Of a stretch of DNA of 64,000 nucleotides, positions 16,674 through 26,438 are shown piece after piece (within the stretch, counting starts at the first letter, position 1; each line of letters opens with the position of its first letter). The stretch is from NCBI GenBank assembly GCA_903862425.1, contig CAIOYC010000025.1, positions 1 through 64,000 on the forward strand, in the 5' to 3' direction. Under the pieces are notes generated by a model, which was not told the DNA's origin, made no database searches, and saw only the letters and a list, made by a program, of their open reading frames with translations. A program made the translations under genes and the position numbers. Origin of the DNA: an uncultured Caulobacterales bacterium. Lineage in GTDB: Bacteria; Pseudomonadota; Alphaproteobacteria; Caulobacterales; Caulobacteraceae.

Positions 16674-18185
16674 TCACACGGTCTCGGGCGAAAGGTCGTC
16701 CACGGGCGCTTCCAGGCCCACCCGCTCCAGCTCTACCGAGAGACGGCGCAGTTGCTTGCGCAGCTCCCAGCGTCGCGTCCAGGGCCGCCAGCTATCCTTC
16801 GGCCCTGCCGGGTCGCCGAGGTGGCCGTTGGCGATGAAGTTGTCCCAGGCGGTGATGGTCTTTTCCGGGATCGGCCGCAGGCGGTTCTTCTCGTCCAAGG
16901 AGCGGATCGCCCCGGCCAGCGTGCCGTGCTCGTTCATGGCCTTGGACATGGCCTGACCGGACTGGGCGATCCAATGACCCACCAGATCGGCGAGGAATTC
17001 GTTGATGGCGTCGCGGCTCGGCTGGTCCTCCGCTTCGATGGCGAGATCGCACTCGGTGTCGAAGCCGGTGGAGCGGTTGTTGATGTTGGCCGAGCCGATC
17101 CGCACCAACTGATCGTCGATGATCGACAGCTTGGAATGGACGATGATCGAGCGGCCCTTGGGCGTGACCGGACAAAAGGTGCTGAGCCGGCCATAAAGGT
17201 CGGCTTCGCGCAGGCGCTTCAGGAACAGCAGACGCGTGCGGTCCATGGTCATCTGGTCGAACCAGGAAGGAGAATGCTGGGTGGAGACCAGCACCACCTC
17301 AGGCCCGCGCTTCTTCTGCAGGCAGGCGGCCAGGGCCTCGGCCATGATCGGCGAGGCGAAGTACTGGTTCTCCATATAGATCAGCCGCCGCGCGGACCCG
17401 AGGGAGGCCAGGTGCAGGCGCTCGGTCTCGCGCACCTCGGGATGGTGGTTCCATTGCGGTTCGCTGCGGGCGAGGCCGACCAGAGCCTTGCGGAAAGACA
17501 CCTTCACGCCCGTCGGCCAGGGGTCAGGCCCGTCCGGCGTCTCCAGGACGGGCAGCAGGATCTCACCGGTGGAGCGCTCCCAGCGATTGCGGAACAGCTG
17601 GCCGAGCTCACGCGCGGCGTCGGCGTCGACGACCGCCATGGTCTCATGCCGGCACTCGAAATAGCCCTTGCCGGAGGTCCTGCCGCCGTGCCCGGTGTGG
17701 CGGCGCGGATCGTCGTCATGATGCAGCAGCGTGTCCCACCGGTCCGGCCCCACATCGCAGCCGCCGCAGAAGGCCAGCCGGTCGTCCACCACGATCACCT
17801 TCTGATGGTGGCAGGCGCCCAGTGGGATGGAGGCGTCGAGACGGAAATTGACCCGCGAACCCTCGAAGCATTTGCGCGCCCGATGGGGGAAGAAGTTTTG
17901 CGTCGCGGCGATGGGCAGGGCCGACTTCCAGACCAGAAGGCGGATATCGAGATCCGGCTTGGCGTTGGACAGGTCCCGTAGATAAGGCCCCCAGCGGTCC
18001 GGCTCACCCTCGCCCGGCTCGGTGGGCGCGAAGGGGGTATCCGGGTCCCAGGCCCATCCCAGGATGTGGATTGAGCGGGTAGCGTGGCTCATCGCCTCCT
18101 TGGCGGCGGCGTAATAGTCCTGCACATCGACGATCAGGCCGGCGCGCTCGGCCCGCGCCGTGCGCCAGCATGTGCTTTGCGGCAC
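16674..18185 (-). CDS. Phospholipase D-like enzyme with two HKD motifs
   Basis: 503 residues from a GTG at 18185. Two catalytic motifs typical of the PLD superfamily are seen: HHQKVIVVDD with downstream GGCD, and HSKLSIIDD with downstream GSANINNRS. The family includes phospholipases D and cardiolipin synthases, and the layout STCWRTARAERAGLIVDVQDYY at the front is that of the soluble alphaproteobacterial subgroup. The open frame continues upstream to 18353, but that would overlap the divergent response regulator; 18185 fits homologous N-termini, and 18284 (ATG) is an alternative. No signal peptide is evident. Substrate unknown. Confidence 0.85.
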   Translation of the reverse strand: MPQSTCWRTARAERAGLIVDVQDYYAAAKEAMSHATRSIHILGWAWDPDTPFAPTEPGEGEPDRWGPYLRDLSNAKPDLDIRLLVWKSALPIAATQNFFPHRARKCFEGSRVNFRLDASIPLGACHHQKVIVVDDRLAFCGGCDVGPDRWDTLLHHDDDPRRHTGHGGRTSGKGYFECRHETMAVVDADAARELGQLFRNRWERSTGEILLPVLETPDGPDPWPTGVKVSFRKALVGLARSEPQWNHHPEVRETERLHLASLGSARRLIYMENQYFASPIMAEALAACLQKKRGPEVVLVSTQHSPSWFDQMTMDRTRLLFLKRLREADLYGRLSTFCPVTPKGRSIIVHSKLSIIDDQLVRIGSANINNRSTGFDTECDLAIEAEDQPSRDAINEFLADLVGHWIAQSGQAMSKAMNEHGTLAGAIRSLDEKNRLRPIPEKTITAWDNFIANGHLGDPAGPKDSWRPWTRRWELRKQLRRLSVELERVGLEAPVDDLSPETV

Positions 18186-18351
18186 GAGCAACAAAACAGC
18201 CCCCGTTCGTTCAACAATCGCCGCTCTGTTGCGGCTACGCTTCAATGCCGCCAAGCCTGCCGCGTTCCGACTCCGAATGCACATGGAATTGACTTCGCCA
18301 TGTCGCTTTTGGCTGTTTTCCTGCGTTAGGGGCAAGGACAAGGAGATGAGC

Positions 18352-18711
18352 ATGAGCCTTCACGCCCTGATCATCGAGGATGAGATCATCTCCGGCGTCG
18401 GCATGCAGCTGGTGCTGAGCGATCTCGGCTTCGACAGCTTCGCCTTCGCTGGCACGGCCCACCAGGCGCTGGAGCAGGCCCTGCTGCGCCGCCCGGATTT
18501 GATGACCGTGGATGTGCGCCTGCTCGACGGCGACGGACTGGCGGCCGCACGCGGCATCCACGACGCTATCGGCCCGTCCCCCACCATCTATGTCACCGGC
18601 GACCCCCGGGCCCTGGCCGATCGGCCGGAGGCTGTGGTGGTCGAGAAGCCCTACGGTCCCGCCGACATGGCGCGCGCCTACCAGCGCGCCCAGGCGTCCC
18701 TGACGGCTTAG
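18352..18711 (+). CDS. Single-domain response regulator (CheY-like)
   Basis: 119 residues from ATG 18352, chosen because AGGAG ends 6 nt upstream; an ATG at 18346 is too close to it. The protein is a bare receiver: acidic pair in IIEDEII, phosphoacceptor Asp in DLMTVDVRLLDGDGL, Thr in TIYVTGDP and Lys in VVEKPYGP. With no output domain it must act through protein contacts or phosphotransfer. It is divergent from the PLD-like gene, and no kinase is adjacent. Confidence 0.9.
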   Translation: MSLHALIIEDEIISGVGMQLVLSDLGFDSFAFAGTAHQALEQALLRRPDLMTVDVRLLDGDGLAAARGIHDAIGPSPTIYVTGDPRALADRPEAVVVEKPYGPADMARAYQRAQASLTA

Positions 18712-18778
18712 ACTGGATGAAGGCTTGAGCCCGCCTGCCCAGTACGCCTAGCTTGCCGCTCGAATCTGGAGAAGCGTG

Positions 18779-19891
18779 ATGCAGGTCAAGGCGGCGGTGG
18801 CGTGGAAGGCGGGCGAACCGCTGACCATCGAGACGGTGAACCTCGACGGACCGCGAGCCGGCGAGGTCCTGGTGGAGATCAAGGCCACGGGTGTGTGCCA
18901 TACGGACGCCTACACCCTGTCGGGCATGGATTCCGAAGGCGTCTTTCCCTCGATCCTCGGCCATGAGGGTGCGGGCGTGGTGGTCGAGGTAGGGCCGGGC
19001 GTCACCGGTCTGGAGGTGGGCGACCACGTCATCCCGCTCTACACGCCCGAATGCCGCCAGTGCAAAACCTGCCTGTCGCGGCGCTCCAACCTGTGCACCT
19101 CGATCCGCGCCACCCAGGGCAAGGGCTTCATGCCGGACGGGACCTCGCGCTTCTCCATGAACGGCGAGCCGATCGCCCACTATATGGGCTGCTCCACCTT
19201 CGCCAACTATACGGTGCTACCCGAGATCGCCCTGGCCAAGGTGCGCAAGGACGCCCCGTTCGACAAGATCTGCTACATCGGCTGCGGCGTCACCACAGGC
19301 GTCGGCGCGGTGGTCTGGACGGCCAAGGTGTGGGCCGGCGCCAATGTGGTGGTGTTCGGTCTCGGCGGTATCGGCCTCAACGTGATCCAGGCCGCCCGCA
19401 TGGTGGGCGCGGACAAGATCATCGGCGTCGATCTCAATCCGGCGCGCGAGGACCAGGCCCGACGCTTCGGCATGACCGACTTCGTCAACCCCGACGTCGT
19501 AGGGCGCGACAAGGTGGTCGAGGCGATCCTCGACCTCACCGGCGGCGGGGCCGACTTCTCCTTCGAGTGCATCGGCAATGTGAACACCATGCGCCAAGCC
19601 CTGGAGTGCTGCCATCGCGGTTGGGGCGAAAGCATCATCATCGGTGTGGCCCCCGCTGGCGCTGAGATCCAGACCCGGCCGTTCCAGCTGGTCACCGGGC
19701 GCGTGTGGAAGGGCTCGGCCTTCGGCGGCGCACGCGGCCGCACCGATACCCCGAAGATCGTCGACTGGTACATGGAGGGGAAAATCCAGATCGATCCTCT
19801 CATCACGCACACCATGCCCCTCGATAGGATCAACGACGCCTTCGATCTGATGCATGCGGGCGAGAGCATCCGCAGCGTGGTCGTCTACTAG
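18779..19891 (+). CDS. frmA: S-(hydroxymethyl)glutathione dehydrogenase (class III alcohol dehydrogenase)
   Basis: 370 residues, the standard class III ADH length. It oxidises S-hydroxymethylglutathione (formaldehyde-glutathione adduct) with NAD+, and can also reduce S-nitrosoglutathione. Catalytic zinc ligands are in [11 protein letters not shown] and GHEGAG; structural zinc cysteines are in [18 protein letters not shown]; the NAD fold shows [20 protein letters not shown]. The ending [12 protein letters not shown] is diagnostic of the glutathione-dependent class. ATG 18779 follows GGAGAAG. No frmR or S-formylglutathione hydrolase gene is adjacent. Confidence 0.96.
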   Translation: MQVKAAVAWKAGEPLTIETVNLDGPRAGEVLVEIKATGVCHTDAYTLSGMDSEGVFPSILGHEGAGVVVEVGPGVTGLEVGDHVIPLYTPECRQCKTCLSRRSNLCTSIRATQGKGFMPDGTSRFSMNGEPIAHYMGCSTFANYTVLPEIALAKVRKDAPFDKICYIGCGVTTGVGAVVWTAKVWAGANVVVFGLGGIGLNVIQAARMVGADKIIGVDLNPAREDQARRFGMTDFVNPDVVGRDKVVEAILDLTGGGADFSFECIGNVNTMRQALECCHRGWGESIIIGVAPAGAEIQTRPFQLVTGRVWKGSAFGGARGRTDTPKIVDWYMEGKIQIDPLITHTMPLDRINDAFDLMHAGESIRSVVVY

Positions 19892-20189
19892 ACCTGCGCC
19901 GAACAAATACACCGTATACGGATCAAGTTCGACGCCGGCCTGATCGGGCCGTCACAAAAGCTTCTCATGTCTGGCACGAAACCATTGCCGTGAGGCGTTA
20001 GCGGGCTTGGATCAGGTGCGGTGGGCTTGGGGGCTTTTCCGTCGGGAACGAGCGGTTTGCGCACGCGCAACCCGAACCCCATCTGCCGCGCTTAAGGTCC
20101 AACCCAGGTGCGCCGTCATCGAATTGTGACAGGCGTGCGCTAATCGAGCCCAGGATGCGACGATCGTCGCCCGGCCCATTCGGAGACTG
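19892..20189. other. Intergenic region upstream of pstS
   Basis: No gene is seen in these 298 bp. It holds a short GGGAACGAGCGG fragment near 20043-20054, resembling half of the REP-like unit seen further right, and a candidate PhoB box at 20113-20130. I could not identify a convincing -35/-10 pair by eye. Confidence 0.5.
20113..20130 (+). promoter_or_regulatory. Candidate PhoB box upstream of pstS
   Basis: The sequence CCGTCAT-CGAA-TTGTGAC has the 7-4-7 layout of a Pho box (consensus CTGTCAT-N4-CTGTCAT). The first half matches 6 of 7 positions, the second about 4 of 7. It lies 60 bp before the pstS start, where PhoB sites are usual. The match is suggestive only. Confidence 0.4.
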
Positions 20190-21203
20190 ATGATGTTGAA
20201 GACGCTTGCGGCCGTTCTCGCGGTCACCCTGCTGGCGGGCACGAGCGCCCTCGCCGCCGACATCTCCGGCGCCGGTGCCACCTTCCCGGCGCCCGTCTAC
20301 GCCAAGTGGGCGGAAGCCTATAAGAAGCAGACCGGCGTCGGCCTCAACTACCAGGCCATCGGTTCGGGCGGTGGCATCAAGCAGATCACGGCCAAGACCG
20401 TCGATTTCGGCGCTTCCGACAAGCCGCTGAAGCCCGACGCGCTGAACCAGATCGGCCTGATCCAATTCCCGACCGTCATGGGCGGCGTGGTTCCCGTGGT
20501 GAACCTGCCCGGCATCGGCGCCGGCCAGGTGAAGCTGACCGGCGACCTGCTGGCCAAGATCTATCTCGGCGAAATCAAGCGCTGGAGCGATCCGGCCATC
20601 GCCGCGCTGAACGGCGGCGTCCATCTCCCCAACCTGCCGATCACCGTCGTGCACCGTTCGGACGGCTCGGGCACCAGCTTCGTGTTCACCTCCTACCTGA
20701 CCATGAAGAACGCGGCCTGGGCCTCCAAGGTCGGCGCCAACGACGCCGTGGAGTGGCCGACCGGTCAGGGCGGCAAGGGCAATGACGGCGTCTCCGCCTT
20801 CGTGCGTCAGACTCCGGGCTCCATCGGCTATGTTGAATACGCCTTCGCCAAGCAGAACAAGCTGACCTACACCAAGATGCAGACCCGCGAAGGCGAGTTC
20901 GTCGACCCGGTCGCCCCCAACTTCGCCGCCGCCGCCGCCAAGGCCGACTGGGCCCACACCCCGGGCGGCAGCTTCTACATGCTGATCCTCGACAAGCCGG
21001 GCGCGACCTCGTGGCCGATCACCGCCGCCACCTTCATCCTGGTCTACAAGCACCAGGACAACCCGGCCAAGGGTCAGGAAGTGCTGAAGTTCTTCGACTG
21101 GGCGTACAAGGACGGCAACGGCCTGGCCGAGCAGCTGGACTACATCCCCATGCCGGAAGCGGTTAAGGCCGCTGTCCGCAAGAAGTGGCAAGAAGTCCGC
21201 TAG
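20190..21203 (+). CDS. pstS: Phosphate ABC transporter, periplasmic phosphate-binding protein
   Basis: 337 residues (an ATG one codon downstream is equally possible). A signal peptide (LKTLAAVLAVTLLAGTSALA) precedes the mature start ADISGAGATFPAPVYAKWAEAY, which is diagnostic of PstS. Phosphate contacts are expected in GSGGGIKQITAKTVDFGASD and HRSDGSGTSFVFT, both intact. It captures inorganic phosphate in the periplasm for PstCAB. It heads a pstSCAB run, followed 98 bp later by pstC. Confidence 0.97.
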   Translation: MMLKTLAAVLAVTLLAGTSALAADISGAGATFPAPVYAKWAEAYKKQTGVGLNYQAIGSGGGIKQITAKTVDFGASDKPLKPDALNQIGLIQFPTVMGGVVPVVNLPGIGAGQVKLTGDLLAKIYLGEIKRWSDPAIAALNGGVHLPNLPITVVHRSDGSGTSFVFTSYLTMKNAAWASKVGANDAVEWPTGQGGKGNDGVSAFVRQTPGSIGYVEYAFAKQNKLTYTKMQTREGEFVDPVAPNFAAAAAKADWAHTPGGSFYMLILDKPGATSWPITAATFILVYKHQDNPAKGQEVLKFFDWAYKDGNGLAEQLDYIPMPEAVKAAVRKKWQEVR

Positions 21204-21301
21204 GACGAAATCCGGGCGCGCGTCATAACGGCGTGCGCCCACCACTTCGCTGCTCGATTGTTCTGGGGCGCCCGCGGCGTTCCGCTGGACGGACCTCCTT
21301 A

Positions 21302-22306
21302 ATGACCGCCCTTCCTGCCGACCAGACCCCCAAGGGCTTCGCCAAGCGCGTCCTCAGGCCGCGTGGCGCTACCTTCGATCCCATCTTCGGCTTCCTGTGT
21401 GGCGCTGCGGCGACCCTGCTGCTGGCGGCCTTGACCGGGGTCATGATCTCGCTGGCGATCGGCGGCTGGCCGGCCTTCGCCAAGTTTGGTCCGGCCTTCA
21501 TTACCTCGACTCGCTGGAACCCGTCGCCCGATGTGGTCGGCGGCGAATTCTACGGCGGCGCCGGACCCATCGTCGGCACGCTGATCACGGCCTTCGTGTC
21601 CCTGATCCTGTCCCTGCCGATCGCCATCGGCGTGGCGGTCTTCCTGACCGAATTCTGCCCCCGCATCCTGCGCCGCCCCATTGGCATCGCGGTCGAACTG
21701 CTCGCCGGCGTGCCTTCCATCGTCTACGGCATGTGGGGGCTGTTCGTCTTCGCGCCTCTGTTCGCCCAACTCGTCGAGACTCCGGTGGCCTCCTGGACGC
21801 CGCCGCCCTTCATGGCCGACTTCTGGAACAATATAATCATCGGCGACATGGTGCCGAACGGTTCGGGCATCCTTTCGGCCTCGATCATCCTGGCCATCAT
21901 GATCCTGCCCTTCATGGCGGCGACGCTGCGCGAGCTCTTCCTCACCGTTCCGGCCAAGGTGCGCGAGAGCGCCTATGGCGTCGGCTGCACGCCGCTGGAG
22001 GTGGTCATGTCCGTGACCCTGCCCTACGTGCGCCGCAGCGCCATCGGCGCGGTGATGCTGGGCCTCGGCCGCGCGCTCGGCGAGACGATGGCGGTCACCT
22101 TCATCATCGGCAACGCCCACATCTTCCCCAAGGGCGTATTCGCCGGCGGATCGACCATCGCCTCCACCATCGCCAACGAATTCGCCGAAGCGACGACGCC
22201 CCTGCATACCGCGGCGCTTATCGCCCTCGGCTTCGTGCTCTTCATCATCACCTTCGTCGTCCTGGCGATTGCACGCGCCCTGCTCGGCGCCCAGCGGCAG
22301 GCATAG
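21302..22306 (+). CDS. pstC: Phosphate ABC transporter permease PstC
   Basis: 334 residues from ATG 21302. It is a multi-spanning inner-membrane permease. GGWPAFAKFGPAFITSTRWNP, FYGGAGPIVGTLITAF, VELLAGVPSIVYGMWGLF and the EAA-type loop AKVRESAYGVGCTPLEVVM are typical of PstC. It forms the phosphate channel with PstA, energised by PstB. pstA follows after 9 bp. Confidence 0.96.
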   Translation: MTALPADQTPKGFAKRVLRPRGATFDPIFGFLCGAAATLLLAALTGVMISLAIGGWPAFAKFGPAFITSTRWNPSPDVVGGEFYGGAGPIVGTLITAFVSLILSLPIAIGVAVFLTEFCPRILRRPIGIAVELLAGVPSIVYGMWGLFVFAPLFAQLVETPVASWTPPPFMADFWNNIIIGDMVPNGSGILSASIILAIMILPFMAATLRELFLTVPAKVRESAYGVGCTPLEVVMSVTLPYVRRSAIGAVMLGLGRALGETMAVTFIIGNAHIFPKGVFAGGSTIASTIANEFAEATTPLHTAALIALGFVLFIITFVVLAIARALLGAQRQA

Positions 22307-22315
22307 GGGGACGAT

Positions 22316-23293
22316 ATGGTCGCGCTCGCCGGTATCGTCACGCTTCTGCTGGTCGCCGTCCTGGTGATCAGCGCGCTCGTCGCCATCCTCGGCAATCTGC
22401 TGAGGGCGCGCAAGCTCGCCAATCTGGGCTTCACCGTCTTCTGCATCGGCGGCGCCACCCTGGCCATCGTCGCCCTGGCGGCGATTCTCGCCTCCCTGCT
22501 GGCCAACGGCTTCAGCGGGATCAACCTCGCGGTCTTTACCCAGGACACCCCGGCGCCGGGATCGCAAGGCGGCCTGCGCAACGCCATCCTCGGCTCCATC
22601 GCCATGTGCTTCGCCGGCATGCTGATCGCGGTGGTGGTGGGCATCCTGGCCGGCACCTGGCTGGCCGAATATGCCGGGCGGACCAAGTGGACCTCGGCCT
22701 ATGGCAGCGTCGTACGGTTCATCAACGATGTCCTGTTGTCGGCGCCGTCGATCCTGGTCGGCCTGTTCATCTATACCGTGCTGGTGGCGCGCGGCGTGCC
22801 GCTGCTCTCGTTCATCTCGCTCGGACACTTCTCCGGTATCGCGGGCGCCATCTCCCTGGCCCTCCTGGCGGTGCCGGTCGTGACCCGCACGACCGAGGAT
22901 GTGTTGCGACTGCAATCGCGGCAGCTGCGCGAAAGCGGCGTGGCGCTCGGGGCGCCGCTCTGGGTCACCATCCGGTCGATCCTGTGGAAGGCGGCTTCTG
23001 GCGGCATGATCACCGGCGCCCTGCTGGCCTTCGCCCGCATCTCCGGCGAGACCGCGCCGCTACTGTTCACCGCCCTGAACAACCAGTTCAACGGCCTGAA
23101 CTGGAACCCCGCCGACGCCTTCGGCCTCAACGGCCCCACCGCCAACATTCCGGTGGTCATCTTCAACTACGCGCTCTCGGCCTATGACGACTGGCGTCGT
23201 CTGGCCTGGGTGGGCGCGCTTCTCATCGCCGCCGCCGTGCTGGGGATCAACATCCTGGTGCGCGTTCTCTCCGCGGAGCCCAAACGCTCATGA
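22316..23293 (+). CDS. pstA: Phosphate ABC transporter permease PstA
   Basis: 325 residues, slightly longer than minimal PstA because of an extended N-terminal region with two hydrophobic segments. Family signatures include [52 protein letters not shown] and the EAA loop [20 protein letters not shown]. It pairs with PstC to form the phosphate channel. Its last codons overlap pstB by 4 nt (ATGA), indicating translational coupling. Confidence 0.96.
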   Translation: MVALAGIVTLLLVAVLVISALVAILGNLLRARKLANLGFTVFCIGGATLAIVALAAILASLLANGFSGINLAVFTQDTPAPGSQGGLRNAILGSIAMCFAGMLIAVVVGILAGTWLAEYAGRTKWTSAYGSVVRFINDVLLSAPSILVGLFIYTVLVARGVPLLSFISLGHFSGIAGAISLALLAVPVVTRTTEDVLRLQSRQLRESGVALGAPLWVTIRSILWKAASGGMITGALLAFARISGETAPLLFTALNNQFNGLNWNPADAFGLNGPTANIPVVIFNYALSAYDDWRRLAWVGALLIAAAVLGINILVRVLSAEPKRS

Positions 23294-24096
23294 CCGTCGT
23301 CGAACCTGTCGAAACCTACGAATACTTCACCGAGGACGTCCCCAACGCCAAGCTGGAGACCAAGAAGCTTGACTTCTTCTACGGGAAGAACAAGGCCCTC
23401 TACGGCATCGATATCGGCTTCAAGCGCAATGCGGTCACCGCGCTCATGGGCCCGTCGGGCTGCGGCAAGTCCACCCTGCTGCGCGCCCTGAACCGCATCT
23501 ACGCCCTCTATCCGGGCCAGCATGCCGAGGGCGAGATCCTGCTCGACGGCGAGAACATCCTGGATCGCAACCAGGATCTGGGCGCCCTGCGCGCCAAGGT
23601 CGGCATGGTGTTCCAGCAGCCCACGCCTTTCCCGATGTCGATCTACGACAATGTGGCTTTCGGCGTGCGCCTGTACGAGAAGCTCTCCAAGGCCGACCTC
23701 GACAATCGCGTGGAGGAGAGCCTGCGCCGTTCGGCCCTGTGGACCGAGGTGAAGGACAAGCTGCAGACCTCGGGCCTCGGCCTCTCGGGCGGCCAGCAAC
23801 AGCGCCTGTGCGTGGCGCGCGGGGTGGCGGTGCGTCCCGAAGTGCTGCTGCTCGACGAACCGGCCTCGGCCCTCGACCCCATCTCCACCGCCAAGCTGGA
23901 AGAGACCATCGTCGAGCTGAAGGCCGACATCACCATCGTGATCGTCACCCACAACCTGCAGCAGGCCGCGCGCGTATCCGACAACGCCGCCTTCATGTAC
24001 CTTGGCCGGCTGATCGAGTTCGCCAAGACCGATCGATTGTTCGACAACCCCAAGGCCCGTCGCACCGCCGACTACATCACCGGCCGGTTCGGCTAG
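23290..24096 (+). CDS. pstB: Phosphate ABC transporter ATP-binding protein PstB
   Basis: 268 residues. Walker A is [16 protein letters not shown], signature [17 protein letters not shown], Walker [16 protein letters not shown], and switch His in [32 protein letters not shown] at the front is diagnostic of PstB. It energises PstCA. In many relatives phoU and phoB follow directly; here a 266-bp gap leads to an unrelated peptidase. Confidence 0.97.
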   Translation: MTVVEPVETYEYFTEDVPNAKLETKKLDFFYGKNKALYGIDIGFKRNAVTALMGPSGCGKSTLLRALNRIYALYPGQHAEGEILLDGENILDRNQDLGALRAKVGMVFQQPTPFPMSIYDNVAFGVRLYEKLSKADLDNRVEESLRRSALWTEVKDKLQTSGLGLSGGQQQRLCVARGVAVRPEVLLLDEPASALDPISTAKLEETIVELKADITIVIVTHNLQQAARVSDNAAFMYLGRLIEFAKTDRLFDNPKARRTADYITGRFG

Positions 24097-24327
24097 AGGG
24101 TGATGGCCGGCTAAAGCGTTTTCTCCCCGCCGGCGCACTCATCACAGACGTCGGCCTCCAGGCCGATGGATCCGGTCGTCAAGATAGTCCGCGTACCCGA
24201 CGAGGTTCGATCCTGGGGGCGTTTGTGTAGGCTCGTCCGCCGATGGGTCGCGGTAGCGGGTCCGGCTTGCCAGGCGAGGGCTGAGACTTCAGGAGGTTGT
24301 CCCGCTTGAGCGGGCCTTGGCCATGGC

Positions 24328-24335
24328 TTAACCAT
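24328..24335 (+). promoter_or_regulatory. Candidate CtrA-type TTAACCAT motif
   Basis: TTAACCAT matches the 8-mer half-site associated with the cell-cycle regulator CtrA in Caulobacter. It lies inside CATGG-CTTAA-CCATG, an inverted repeat, 27 bp before the start of the S9 peptidase gene. One such motif can occur by chance, so the call is weak. Confidence 0.25.
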
Positions 24336-24362
24336 GCCGCCACCGATTGGGAGCTTCGCTGC

Positions 24363-26426
24363 ATGATCCGCCTTCTGGCCGCCTCCGTGGCGGCGCTCGC
24401 GCTGTTTTCCGCCGCCGCGCCCGCCGTGTCCGCCCGCCCCTTCACCCAGAAGGACCTGGTGGCGCTCGACCGGGTCGGCGATCCGCGTATCTCGCCGGAC
24501 GGCAAGTGGGTGGTCTATGACCTCATCCAACTGAACGCCAAGGGCACGGGCCGCGCCCACACGATCATGAAGATCGCCGCCGACGGACGCGGCGAGCCGA
24601 TCAAGCTGGCGGCGGGCGGCGGCGGGCGCTGGGCGCCGGACGGTCGGCGCGTGTACTTCATCGCGCCCGCCAACGGAATCGACCAGGTATGGAGCATCGA
24701 CGCCGCCAATTCGGGGCGCGGCCTGCAGCAGGTGACCTATCTGCCCACCGATGTGGGCGCGTTCCGCATCAGCCCAGACGGCCAGACTCTGGTGGTCTCC
24801 ATGGCGGTGATCCCCGGCCGTGAGAGCGCCGCGGAGATCAAGCAGGCTCTGGATGAAAAGGCCGCGACCAAGTCCAGCGGCGCCCTGTACGACCACCTGT
24901 TCGTGCGCCACTGGGATACGTGGGACACCCATACGAAGAACCACCTGTTCGCCCTGAAACTCGGCGATGACGGGCAGGCGAGCGGCCAGGCGACGCCCCT
25001 TACCCCCGGCTTCGACGGCGATGTGCCCTCCAAGCCCTTCGGTGGCGACGAGGACTTCGTGATAACCCCGGACGGCAAGAGCGTGGTCTTCTCCGCCCGC
25101 CTGGCCGGCCGGACCGAGCCGTGGTCGACCAATTTCGACCTGTGGAGCACGCCCCTGGACGGGTCCGCCGCCCCGCACGACTTCACGCCCGAGAACAAGG
25201 CCTGGGACGCCGCGCCCGCCTTCTCCCTCGACGGCAAGCTCGCCGCGCACCGGGCGATGAAGCGGCCGGGCTTCGAGGCCGACCGGTTCGGCGTGATCCT
25301 CTATTCGGACGTCACCCATACCAGCCGTGAGATCGACCCGAAGTGGGATCGCTCCGCCGAGCAGATCGCCTTCAGCGCCGATGCGAAGAGCCTCTATGTG
25401 GAGGCGACCGACGAGCAGAACGTGCGCCTGTTCCGGATGGACGTGGCCACCGGCGCGGTGACGCCCATGACCGGCAAGGGACATGTGGGCGGGTTCGACA
25501 TGGCCCATCCCGCCTCGGGCGACGTGCTAGCCTTCACCCAGGACACCATGGCGGGGCCGCCACAGATCTTTGTGATGAAGCCGGGCGCGCCAGCGATCCA
25601 GCTCACCCATGTGGGCGCCGAGCAGCTGAAGGGCGTGGAGATGTCGCCCTATGAGAGCTTTACGTTCACCGGCTGGAACAAAGAGACGGTGCACGGCTGG
25701 ATCGTTAAGCCGGCCGGCTGGGTTCCGGGCCGCAAGTTCCCCACCGTCTTTCTGATCCACGGCGGCCCGCAGGGCTCCTGGGAGGACGCATGGTCGAGCC
25801 GCTGGAACCCGCAGGTCTGGGCCGGCTGGGGCTATGGCGTGGTGATGGTCGATTTCCACGGCTCCACCGGCTATGGCCAGGCCTTCACCGACGCCATCTC
25901 CGGCCACTGGGGCGACCGTCCGCTGGTGGACCTGCAGAAGGGCTGGGCGGCGGCGCAAGCCAAGGCCGGCTGGATCGACGGCTCCAAGGCCTGCGCGGCG
26001 GGAGCCAGCTATGGCGGCTTCATGACCTACTGGATCGCCGGGAACTGGAACGCGCCGTGGAAGTGCCTGATCGACCACGACGGCGTGTTTGACAACCGGA
26101 TGATGGGCTACTCCACCGAGGAGCTATGGTTCTCCGAATGGGAGAACGGCCACACCACGGTCTGGGAAAATCCGGCCAATTACGAGAAGTTCAATCCGAT
26201 CAACCACGTGGCGGCGTGGACCAAGCCTATGCTGGTGATCCACTCGGCCAAGGACTACCGCATCCCGCTGGAGCAGGGCCTGGGCGCCTTCACCGCCCTG
26301 CAGCGCAAGGGTGTGGAGAGCGAGTTCCTCACCTTCCCGGACGAGAACCACTGGGTGCTGAAGCCGGCCAATTCCCTACAATGGCACGATACGGTGCAGG
26401 CCTGGCTGAAGAAGTGGATCGGGTAG
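24363..26426 (+). CDS. Secreted S9 prolyl oligopeptidase-family peptidase (dipeptidyl-peptidase-like)
   Basis: 687 residues from ATG 24363. A signal peptide (LLAASVAALALFSAAAPAVSA) indicates a periplasmic enzyme. Residues ~30-420 form a beta-propeller with WD40-like repeats (DPRISPDGKWVVYD, FRISPDGQTLVVS, FVITPDGKSVVFSA). The alpha/beta hydrolase domain follows: nucleophile Ser in GASYGGFMTYW, Asp in HSAKDYRIPLEQ and His in PDENHWV. This matches the acylaminoacyl-peptidase/DPP V group that releases short peptides. It is a single gene, probably with its own promoter. Confidence 0.92.
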   Translation: MIRLLAASVAALALFSAAAPAVSARPFTQKDLVALDRVGDPRISPDGKWVVYDLIQLNAKGTGRAHTIMKIAADGRGEPIKLAAGGGGRWAPDGRRVYFIAPANGIDQVWSIDAANSGRGLQQVTYLPTDVGAFRISPDGQTLVVSMAVIPGRESAAEIKQALDEKAATKSSGALYDHLFVRHWDTWDTHTKNHLFALKLGDDGQASGQATPLTPGFDGDVPSKPFGGDEDFVITPDGKSVVFSARLAGRTEPWSTNFDLWSTPLDGSAAPHDFTPENKAWDAAPAFSLDGKLAAHRAMKRPGFEADRFGVILYSDVTHTSREIDPKWDRSAEQIAFSADAKSLYVEATDEQNVRLFRMDVATGAVTPMTGKGHVGGFDMAHPASGDVLAFTQDTMAGPPQIFVMKPGAPAIQLTHVGAEQLKGVEMSPYESFTFTGWNKETVHGWIVKPAGWVPGRKFPTVFLIHGGPQGSWEDAWSSRWNPQVWAGWGYGVVMVDFHGSTGYGQAFTDAISGHWGDRPLVDLQKGWAAAQAKAGWIDGSKACAAGASYGGFMTYWIAGNWNAPWKCLIDHDGVFDNRMMGYSTEELWFSEWENGHTTVWENPANYEKFNPINHVAAWTKPMLVIHSAKDYRIPLEQGLGAFTALQRKGVESEFLTFPDENHWVLKPANSLQWHDTVQAWLKKWIG

Positions 26427-26438
26427 GCGACACGACGA

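Noticed and set aside
21299-22915. Long open frame on the minus strand opposite pstC and pstA
   Set aside because: It has no ribosome binding site, gives an Arg/Gln/His/Gly-rich low-complexity protein and lies exactly antisense to well-recognised genes; GC-rich DNA often produces such frames.
24200-24235. tRNA-like GAGGTTCGATCC box after pstB
   Set aside because: The flanking bases do not form the 5-bp T stem, and no acceptor, D or anticodon arms fit around it.
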